A stretch of 5,788 nucleotides of DNA from Candidatus Heimdallarchaeota archaeon (GTDB lineage Archaea; Asgardarchaeota; Heimdallarchaeia; Heimdallarchaeales; Heimdallarchaeaceae): the NCBI GenBank assembly GCA_016839985.1, contig JAEOTG010000034.1, positions 1-5,788 of the forward strand, in the 5' to 3' direction. Every line of letters starts with the position of its first letter. The stretch's first letter is position 1. The position numbers and the translations under genes were made by a program. The notes beneath the pieces were generated by a model, which ran no database searches, had not been told where the DNA came from, and worked only from the letters and a program-made list of their open reading frames with translations. Shown in pieces: positions 1-5,165 of the stretch.

Positions 1-1
1 A

Positions 2-616
2 AATAAAACTGATATGGCTGATTCAATCCCTTTCCCTGATCTTCTACAAGATGAAGCTTTTCAAGTTATAATGACTGATATTGATCGTTCAGTTTCTATT
101 TATCCAGTTAGTGCAAAAACTGGTGAAAATTTCTACACTGCTTTCGATTGGATAGTATCAAGAATGACAGGTCGTACTCCACTTAGGGAGGAAGTTAATC
201 CGAAAAGAGTCATAATCCTGCAGGAAGGTGGTGTTCCAGCTTTTGATTATACATTTGATGCTTCAATAGAAGAACATGATAGCACTCTACTGGGAGGACT
301 AATAAGCGCGCTTAATATCATGGCAACTACCATATTTGAATCTGAATCCGTTATGGATGTTGTTAAGCTTGGTAGAGTAAAAATGGTTATTAGAAAAATG
401 GGCGGATGGAGTATCGTTCTTTTCGTCGATCGTGATGACAGTGAGTCTAAAGCTCAATCTTTAGCAGAAGAAATTCTTAATGCTTTTGTTGAAGAAAAAG
501 AACGAGATCCAACAAAAGAAATGCCAAAACAAGTCAAATATGAAGTTTTGACTAAAATTCCTGAAATCGCGATATTGTTAGATAAACAATTTGATGATGA
601 GGAGGACCAATATTAA
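2..616 (+). CDS. Ras-like small GTPase C-terminal part fused to a longin/roadblock-like domain (5' partial)
   Basis: The frame is open to the left edge. The first in-window codons (2-13) read NKTD, the G4 guanine-specificity motif of small GTPases, so the ATG at 14 is internal and the P-loop and switch regions lie upstream of the window. Counting from that Met, PVSAKTGENF (residues 31-40) is the G5 SAK motif, followed by the last GTPase helix (to about 52). A second domain follows at about 64-162: two strands around ILQEGGVPAFDYTF, a helix starting LLGGLISALN, two further strands, the strand WSIVLFVD and a helix ending near AFVEE. This order (strand-strand-helix-three strands-helix) fits a longin/roadblock-like fold, a module that binds or regulates GTPases. 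The tail is acidic (DDEEDQ). The protein is presumably cytosolic or membrane-peripheral; its target is unknown. It is the first visible gene of an operon with the next one. GTPase identity is firm; the longin-like call rests on topology and pattern. Confidence 0.85.
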   Translation, partial: NKTDMADSIPFPDLLQDEAFQVIMTDIDRSVSIYPVSAKTGENFYTAFDWIVSRMTGRTPLREEVNPKRVIILQEGGVPAFDYTFDASIEEHDSTLLGGLISALNIMATTIFESESVMDVVKLGRVKMVIRKMGGWSIVLFVDRDDSESKAQSLAEEILNAFVEEKERDPTKEMPKQVKYEVLTKIPEIAILLDKQFDDEEDQY

Positions 617-620
617 GGAG
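615..620 (+). promoter_or_regulatory. Shine-Dalgarno for the second operon gene
   Basis: AAGGAG lies 7 bases before the ATG at 628 and overlaps the upstream TAA (614-616). It fixes the start of the downstream gene and indicates that the two genes are translated from one mRNA. Confidence 0.75.
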
Positions 621-627
621 AATAAAA

Positions 628-1398
628 ATGATAAATCCAAATGTATCAAAAGAACCATGTTTGGTGTTTAGTGTATTCAAAGATTATGGCCCTGAGATTC
701 TATTTAACAATAGCAATCTAGATGAAAATACAGCCTTAACTCTTGTAATGTCTGGTATGACACTAGTAGAAATGAATAAACAATCAATTGGAAGAGTTGA
801 TGGTACTAAAAATCCTAAAATGCTTGGACCAATTCCTGTTCCAGACCATGAATCATTGAAAGCAATTGCAGTTCCTTTTGAAACAGAAATTACTAGTTCA
901 GCTGATGAAAGGATAGCAGCTTCAGGACATAGACTTTGTGTCGCATACTTCATTTTCGAAGGAATAGCAGTTAGAGAAGTTTTTGATAGTTATGGTTTAA
1001 TTGAACCTTATTTTACACTTATAGGACGTGGTCTTCAAAAAGAATCTAATATTAATCCAACATCGATTAAAAATCTATACGATAGAATGATAGATATGTT
1101 TTCAGGGAAAATTCCAAGAGTATTCGGTGTAAATCCTGATAACACTCTTAAGGAAATGATTGGAAAGAGGTTGGAATATTCTGATACATATCTACTTTGT
1201 GATTTACATAAGAAAGAGATGTATATTCTTCTTTATAATCCATCATTAGATGTTTGGAGAAAACGAGATATATTCAAACTAGCTTCAGAGCTTAATTCCA
1301 GTATGTTTAGAAGTGCTTTAAGGATCAAAACAATTGAAGAAGTCAAAGAAATGACACGAATATTAGAAATACTAAATATCGAAATCTCTCCAGTGTAG
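628..1398 (+). CDS. Unrecognised protein, GTPase-operon partner, possibly longin-like at the N-terminus
   Basis: I do not recognise this 256-residue protein. It has no signal peptide or membrane segment, so it is probably cytosolic. The N-terminal half begins with two short strands (LVFSVF at 12-17, PEILFN at 22-27) and a helix (about 31-50). Hydrophobic strands follow at SLKAIAVPFE (76-85) and HRLCVAYFIF (101-110), then helices at about 113-137 and 143-158. This order resembles a longin/roadblock fold, but the resemblance is my inference. The C-terminal half (about 170-250) has a strand pair near YLLCDLHKKEMYILLY and a long terminal helix. The ATG at 628 is well supported by AAGGAG 7 bases upstream. 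The gap to the preceding GTPase fusion is 11 bases, so the natural hypothesis is a partner or regulator of that GTPase. Confidence 0.85.
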   Translation: MINPNVSKEPCLVFSVFKDYGPEILFNNSNLDENTALTLVMSGMTLVEMNKQSIGRVDGTKNPKMLGPIPVPDHESLKAIAVPFETEITSSADERIAASGHRLCVAYFIFEGIAVREVFDSYGLIEPYFTLIGRGLQKESNINPTSIKNLYDRMIDMFSGKIPRVFGVNPDNTLKEMIGKRLEYSDTYLLCDLHKKEMYILLYNPSLDVWRKRDIFKLASELNSSMFRSALRIKTIEEVKEMTRILEILNIEISPV

Positions 1399-1431
1399 TT
1401 TTTTTTTCACTTTTTCACTCATTGAGTGAAA
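1399..1431 (+). terminator. T-tract plus hairpin after the GTPase operon
   Basis: Nine T residues (1399-1407) follow the TAG directly. A perfect inverted repeat TTCACTC-ATT-GAGTGAA follows (1414-1430, extendable by one T:A pair to 1413-1431), and then the T-rich stretch up to 1445. Archaeal termination mainly needs T-tracts on the coding strand, so both elements probably end transcription of the plus-strand operon before the convergent acetyltransferase gene. On the minus strand no T-run follows the hairpin, so it is probably not equally efficient in both directions. Confidence 0.6.
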
Positions 1432-1444
1432 TTCCATTTTATTT

Positions 1445-1855
1445 TCATGGAACAAAACTCATCATTTTCAAATCGTCTCTAGTGTGCCATCCTACTTTTT
1501 TATAAAATTCAATAACTCCTTCATTATCAACTTCTACAAAAAGATGAACCTTGTGGATTTTCTTTTCTTTAAACCTTTTATGCAGTTCTTGCATCATTAG
1601 TCTACCATACCCTCCCTTCTGAAGCTTTGGATCAACTACTAAATGGTGAACATATCCTCGTCTTCCATCAAATGCTCCAATCACAACTGCAATGATTTCG
1701 TTCTCCTCAATTCCTACAAAAAAAAGATCTGAACTATTTTCCAAAACTCGTTCTACTTGATCTTTTGTGTCTGAAGAACCTAATGTTATACCGCATATCT
1801 TCCATAATTCATAGACTCTTTCATACATATCAATGTTGAAGTTTACAAATTTCAT
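1445..1855 (-). CDS. GNAT-family N-acetyltransferase
   Basis: A single-domain protein of 136 residues, a usual length for small GNAT enzymes, which move an acetyl group from acetyl-CoA to an amine. Motif A is clear: the strand HHLVVDP (70-76) followed by QKGGYG (79-84), which matches the Q/R-x-x-G-x-G/A pyrophosphate-binding loop. Motif B follows as the strand HLFVEVDN (104-111) and EFYKKVGW (116-123), the F-Y-x-x-x-G-F/W signature typical of RimI/YpeA-like members. The N-terminus (YERVYELWKICG) is the usual first helix. The substrate cannot be told from sequence. The ATG at 1855 has GGGAG only 3 bases upstream, closer than usual, so the start is likely but not proved. The gene is monocistronic, converges on the GTPase operon and is divergent from the PP-loop gene. 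Confidence 0.9.
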   Translation of the reverse strand: MKFVNFNIDMYERVYELWKICGITLGSSDTKDQVERVLENSSDLFFVGIEENEIIAVVIGAFDGRRGYVHHLVVDPKLQKGGYGRLMMQELHKRFKEKKIHKVHLFVEVDNEGVIEFYKKVGWHTRDDLKMMSFVP

Positions 1856-1932
1856 TAACTCCCAACAACTATTTTTGTTAATGAATTTTTCCTAACTAAA
1901 CATTCTAAAAGCTGGACTCTTTTTTAGATATA
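1856..1932. promoter_or_regulatory. Divergent promoter region, acetyltransferase and PP-loop genes
   Basis: A 77-base AT-rich spacer between two outward-facing starts. TTCTAAAA (1903-1910) is a weak TATA-like box, and its complement TTTTAGAA is equally TATA-like. Its centre is about 27 bases before the PP-loop ATG, which has no Shine-Dalgarno, consistent with a leaderless transcript. In the other direction it would predict a start near 1880 and a leader of about 24 bases. This assignment comes from spacing alone. Confidence 0.35.
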
Positions 1933-2556
1933 ATGAAAACAGGCAAAGTAGTGTTATTATTGAGTGGTGGATTTGATAGCAGTATTGCTGGTTTTCTATT
2001 ACAACAAAAGGGTTTTGAGATAATTCCTCTACATTTTTCAAATATTGATTTTGCAGGTGAAGAATCAGTAGAGAAAAGTAGACAAATCGCACAGAAGTTT
2101 AATTGGACTAAAATGTATATTATTGACATTGCTAATGCTCTTGAGCTAATAGTTGATGGAGCTAAACATTCGTATTATTTTGTTTTACTAAAACGATTAA
2201 TGCTGAAACTTGGTAGTGAAATCGCAGATATTGAAAATGCTGATTTTATTGCAACTGGTGAAAGTTTGGGGCAAGTCTCTAGTCAAACATTAAGTAATAT
2301 ATCAGCAATAGAAGAAGCAACAAGGTATAGGGTGTTAAAACCACTCATTACATTGGATAAAGAGAGCATTATTACATTGACTAGAAAATTCGAAACTTTT
2401 GAAATATCAGCAGGACCAGAAGTATGTGACTTATTAGGACCAAAGCATCCTATAACTAATGCGAAATTTGAAAATGTACTAAAAGAAGAAGAGAAACTAA
2501 ATAATAATTTCATAATCAAGAATGCAATGAAAAATATGAGTGTAATTAACGTTTAA
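1933..2556 (+). CDS. ThiI-like PP-loop ATP pyrophosphatase (catalytic domain only)
   Basis: A 207-residue protein corresponding to the ThiI PP-loop domain. ThiI adenylates U8 of tRNA and transfers sulfur to give 4-thiouridine. The N-terminal PP-loop is SGGFDS (11-16), followed by PLHFSNIDF and the ThiI signature TGESLGQVSSQTLSNI (108-123). KPLITLDKESII (136-147) and a C-terminal VCDLLGPKHP (164-173) match the ThiI segment that carries the sulfur-transfer cysteine, here Cys165. The N-terminal ferredoxin-like and THUMP tRNA-binding regions of full ThiI are absent, as is a rhodanese domain. Cys165 is the only cysteine: the CxxC seen in archaeal ThiI near the CKRLM-like segment appears as FVLLKRLM (83-90). 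tRNA recognition would need a separate partner, or the enzyme has another thiolation target. The start follows from the PP-loop position; no Shine-Dalgarno is present. Confidence 0.85.
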   Translation: MKTGKVVLLLSGGFDSSIAGFLLQQKGFEIIPLHFSNIDFAGEESVEKSRQIAQKFNWTKMYIIDIANALELIVDGAKHSYYFVLLKRLMLKLGSEIADIENADFIATGESLGQVSSQTLSNISAIEEATRYRVLKPLITLDKESIITLTRKFETFEISAGPEVCDLLGPKHPITNAKFENVLKEEEKLNNNFIIKNAMKNMSVINV

Positions 2557-2583
2557 GAATAGAATTATTCTATCCTTTTTTTT
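2556..2583 (+). terminator. Hairpin and T8 terminator of the PP-loop gene
   Basis: AGAATA-GAAT-TATTCT (2556-2571) forms a 6-bp stem that starts on the last base of the PP-loop stop codon. ATCC and eight T residues (2576-2583) follow. It resembles an intrinsic terminator for the plus strand. Most of it lies inside the 3' end of the convergent kinase gene, where the T-run supplies Lys codons on the other strand. Confidence 0.55.
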
Positions 2584-3473
2584 GTTTCTAAAATTTGTTC
2601 AGCTGTCTTACTATAATCAATATTTGGGAGCTGTTGTATTTCTCCATATTCGACCTTCTCTGCAGCTATTGCCATGCTGAAGGCTAACGAGAAATCAAGT
2701 TCCGAGGTCTCAAGATATTTTGCTATAAAACTAGCAATAAGAACATCACCTGCACCAGTAGGATCTCTTTCTTTTCTTACTTGAGTTTTTATTTGATAAT
2801 ATTTACCTTGTTCAGAATAAATTATACCATTTACACCCATAGTTACAATTTGGATATTATTTGTAGGTAAATTTTCTAGAATTTTAGCAGAAGATGTTTG
2901 TTTTGTAAAACTCATTGCTTCTGTTAATGAAAATTTAACAAAATCAACAGAACTAATTAATTCTTTAAAGATACTGTTATCATATATAGAAGTAATCTTG
3001 TTTGTATCATCTTTTTCTCTCATGAATCCTTGTACATCTAGTGCAACACTGTCATGATTTTCTTTTGCCCAATCTATCGAGATTTTAGTTATCTCTTTGA
3101 AAAAAGGAGATAGCAAGCATGCTTTCCCACCTTCATGATAAATCAAGGATTGATCTAGTATTTGTGCCTGTTCAAGTAAATATAACACTCTATGATTTCT
3201 GTGAATTTCATGAAGAAATCTTGTAGTTTTTGGTGATTTTAAGATCTCAAGATTGTAGTTTTTTATAGATGATAGATAAAGCAAATATCCTTCTGGAAAA
3301 TCATCTCCAATTGACGTTATACATTGTGCTCTGACTGGAAATAGTGGAATAACCATGCTTGCATAAGCAGCAGGACCTCCTAATTGAGAGTTAATCCTCC
3401 TAACAGGAGTTTCACTGTAAAACACTTTATCATCTAGAACTATGTGACTTGCAATATTAAGATCAACTTTCAC
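2565..3473 (-). CDS. PfkB/ribokinase-family carbohydrate or nucleoside kinase
   Basis: At 302 residues it has the usual length of the family, which phosphorylates sugar or nucleoside hydroxyls with ATP. An N-terminal strand (residues 2-15) leads to LGGPAAYASMV (31-41), the GG-containing substrate-binding signature. ITSIGDDFPEGY (52-63) follows as the usual G-x-D-x-x-G segment. Late motifs are VTMGVNG (210-216) and DPTGAGD (237-243), the anion-hole and catalytic-base signature with Asp243 as the predicted base. The family's N-x-x-E motif appears as SLTE (182-185), with Ser in place of Asn. The substrate is not predictable. The start is GTG: no in-frame ATG lies between it and the upstream stop, and the first strand begins immediately after. 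No Shine-Dalgarno is obvious. The gene is monocistronic, converges on the PP-loop gene with an 8-base gap, and shares a spacer with the membrane-protein gene. Confidence 0.9.
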   Translation of the reverse strand: MKVDLNIASHIVLDDKVFYSETPVRRINSQLGGPAAYASMVIPLFPVRAQCITSIGDDFPEGYLLYLSSIKNYNLEILKSPKTTRFLHEIHRNHRVLYLLEQAQILDQSLIYHEGGKACLLSPFFKEITKISIDWAKENHDSVALDVQGFMREKDDTNKITSIYDNSIFKELISSVDFVKFSLTEAMSFTKQTSSAKILENLPTNNIQIVTMGVNGIIYSEQGKYYQIKTQVRKERDPTGAGDVLIASFIAKYLETSELDFSLAFSMAIAAEKVEYGEIQQLPNIDYSKTAEQILETKKRIE

Positions 3474-3568
3474 AAACTTAACTAAAGGAAAACCTTTCTT
3501 AAACTTTCTTTAAAGAATAAGAATATTAATGGCAAACATTTTTGAAGGATGATATTCAAATATAGGAT
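3474..3568. promoter_or_regulatory. Divergent promoter region, kinase and membrane-protein genes
   Basis: A 95-base AT-rich spacer between outward-facing starts. Candidate TATA elements are the palindrome CTTTAAAG (3508-3515) and GAATATTAAT (3521-3530). Either has a spacing compatible with starts in both directions, so I cannot choose between them. A tandem near-repeat CTTTCTTAAA / CTTTCTTTAAA (3494-3503, 3504-3514) and a short inverted repeat AAAGG-AAAA-CCTTT (3484-3497) lie on the kinase side. Confidence 0.4.
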
Positions 3569-5062
3569 ATGGCTACAGAAGAAAGAAGAGTAAGAGATTT
3601 TGGTCTAATCTTCTACTTATGGTTTATACTAGTAATAGCTGCTTATGGATTCGGAATTTATGCTATCTGGCAACTTACAGGCGCTCATCCAGAATTAATG
3701 GATTGGGTAGTTACTAAATTCGGTCAAGTGTACACTTACGTACAAGAATATATCTGGTGGGCTGTTCTTGTAGTTGCAGTCTTATTCATTGCTGGTGTAC
3801 TTATTGCTTACTTTGAAGTCTGGATGATGAGCTATTTAGGAGCAGAAATTGTAAATTCTGTAATCTTTGGCGTTCCATTGTTACTATTAGGAGCAGGTAT
3901 ATATGCGATAATAAAAGTTCCAGAAATTTGGATAGGAATTGTGATTTTAGCTCCTGCAGTGTTTCTGATATTTATTATATTGTTACTAGCTCGACGAGTA
4001 ATTCTAGGTGCGAAAGTTTTCGAAATGAGTAATGAAGCAGTAAATGAACAAAAGGGGACTCTTGGTCCAGTGTTTTTCTTTGCAATTATATCGGTAATAA
4101 CAATAATTACTGGAGTCGCAGGATCAATCTATGCAGGATCAAACCTTGATGAATGGTTAACAAGTATAGGAAAAACAGCAAACTGGATTGAGTATTTAGT
4201 CTTCTTTGTAATAATATATGTTTACCTTGCAATACATTGGACAATGTTGTATTTCAGTGATGCAGTTAACATATGTATTTTCAAGAGATGGAATAACTAC
4301 AAAGATGCCTCAATTAGAATTGCAATAAGAGAAATCTGGAAGGTTAAAGGAAGCATAGTTCTTTTTGGTATGTTTATGGCATTCTTTGATGCTATAATAA
4401 AAACGATTCAATACTTCGCTAAGAAACAATGGTTTGCGAAATGGAAAACAAGCAAAGCTTGGACTATCACTATGAAGGTACTCACAATTATCTTTATAGC
4501 TTTCATATGGATACTAAGATGGTTGTTTAAGATACTTAAATTCCTCAACTACTACACTTTAACAATAATTGTTGTTGAAAAACAAGGTTTTGTTAAAAGT
4601 ATTATCCGTTCTGCAGATCTTTCACTAGATTCAGCTGCCGATATTATAATTGGCAAAGCAGGAGTTAACATTGCAAAAGGTTTATTCACTTTCATGACTT
4701 TTGGAATATTCTCAACTGGTGGTTTCTTCCTTGGTTACTATTGGTTAGCAGGTTTGTTCAGCATTCCTGCTGGTTCTCTTGGCGGAATAAGTTTTCAAGT
4801 ACTCTTTTCATTAGCAGTAGCAGCAGTATTCTTCTTCTTTGGTTATTTACCTACAACTGCTATTCTACGACCTATTTCTACTGCATACAAAACAATACTC
4901 TATTTCAACATAGTTGACCCATTCAGAGATCGTCCAGGTAGAAAAACTAGAGTTTCTGGAGATGTACAACGAAGTTTGGATAAAATAAAAGAAGATGTTA
5001 TGTTAACTTATGATAAGGAAGAAAGACCTACATGGGCAAAACCTGTCGAAGCTGAAGTTTAA
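3569..5062 (+). CDS. Polytopic integral membrane protein, DUF6159-like in layout
   Basis: A 497-residue protein with about ten hydrophobic segments, roughly at 11-36, 62-82, 93-115, 119-141, 166-188, 207-229, 262-281, 303-323, 371-396 and 408-430. The N-terminus (ATEERRVRD) and the charged C-terminal tail of about 48 residues (from DPFRDRP) are probably cytoplasmic. From about 160 on, the pattern recalls archaeal DUF6159-type proteins: a segment with YFSDAVN then the helix KDASIRIAIREIW (245-257), and later IVVEKQGFVKSIIRSADLS (334-352) before the last membrane segments. The first four segments would then be an extra N-terminal module. I see no catalytic motif, and its transport or structural role is unknown. 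The ATG at 3569 is two codons after an in-frame TAG, which fixes the longest form; TAGG just before it is only a weak Shine-Dalgarno. Followed directly by a long T-tract, so it is probably monocistronic. Confidence 0.85.
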   Translation: MATEERRVRDFGLIFYLWFILVIAAYGFGIYAIWQLTGAHPELMDWVVTKFGQVYTYVQEYIWWAVLVVAVLFIAGVLIAYFEVWMMSYLGAEIVNSVIFGVPLLLLGAGIYAIIKVPEIWIGIVILAPAVFLIFIILLLARRVILGAKVFEMSNEAVNEQKGTLGPVFFFAIISVITIITGVAGSIYAGSNLDEWLTSIGKTANWIEYLVFFVIIYVYLAIHWTMLYFSDAVNICIFKRWNNYKDASIRIAIREIWKVKGSIVLFGMFMAFFDAIIKTIQYFAKKQWFAKWKTSKAWTITMKVLTIIFIAFIWILRWLFKILKFLNYYTLTIIVVEKQGFVKSIIRSADLSLDSAADIIIGKAGVNIAKGLFTFMTFGIFSTGGFFLGYYWLAGLFSIPAGSLGGISFQVLFSLAVAAVFFFFGYLPTTAILRPISTAYKTILYFNIVDPFRDRPGRKTRVSGDVQRSLDKIKEDVMLTYDKEERPTWAKPVEAEV

Positions 5063-5093
5063 TTTTTTTCTTTTTCTTTATTTTTTCTTTTTT
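5063..5093 (+). terminator. Poly-T terminator of the membrane-protein gene
   Basis: Immediately after the TAA, 31 bases contain almost only T, in runs of 7, 5, 3, 6 and 6 broken by single C or A residues. No stem-loop precedes it. This is the typical form of an archaeal intrinsic terminator. Confidence 0.75.
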
Positions 5094-5106
5094 ACATAAA
5101 TTTTGT

Positions 5107-5119
5107 AAAATATATAAAT
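5107..5119 (+). promoter_or_regulatory. Archaeal BRE/TATA promoter for the last gene
   Basis: AAAATATATAAAT holds a near-consensus TATA box (TATATAAA, 5111-5118) preceded by an A-rich stretch (GTAAAA) that could be the TFB recognition element. Normal archaeal spacing puts the transcription start near 5140. That rules out the in-frame ATG at 5121 as start codon and favours 5166 or 5181. Confidence 0.7.
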
Positions 5120-5165
5120 AATGATTGCACGTCTCGCAACTTTTTTTAATTTGATTGTAAATCTA

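Noticed and set aside
14..16. ATG at 14 as the start of the first gene
   Set aside because: The four codons before it read NKTD, the GTPase G4 motif, in the same open frame, so this Met is internal.
684..953. Minus-strand open frame of 89 codons
   Set aside because: It lies entirely inside the second operon gene (628-1398), has no recognisable domain, and the plus-strand gene has a strong Shine-Dalgarno and operon context.
1432..1452. Second inverted repeat TTCCAT...ATGGAA near the convergent 3' ends
   Set aside because: A 6-bp stem with a 9-base loop that runs into the acetyltransferase coding end; too weak to call a separate terminator in AT-rich sequence.
1892..2129. Two overlapping minus-strand open frames of 66 and 74 codons
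   Set aside because: They lie antisense to the start of the PP-loop gene, whose SGGFDS motif is clear; their products look like reverse-complement translation with no domain.
2283..2519. Minus-strand open frame of 78 codons
   Set aside because: It lies wholly antisense to the conserved ThiI-like C-terminal part, with Ser/Phe-rich composition typical of a shadow frame.
5121..5123. ATG at 5121 as the start of the last gene
   Set aside because: It is in frame, but it sits only a few bases after the TATA box and upstream of the expected transcription start near 5140, so it would not be in the mRNA.
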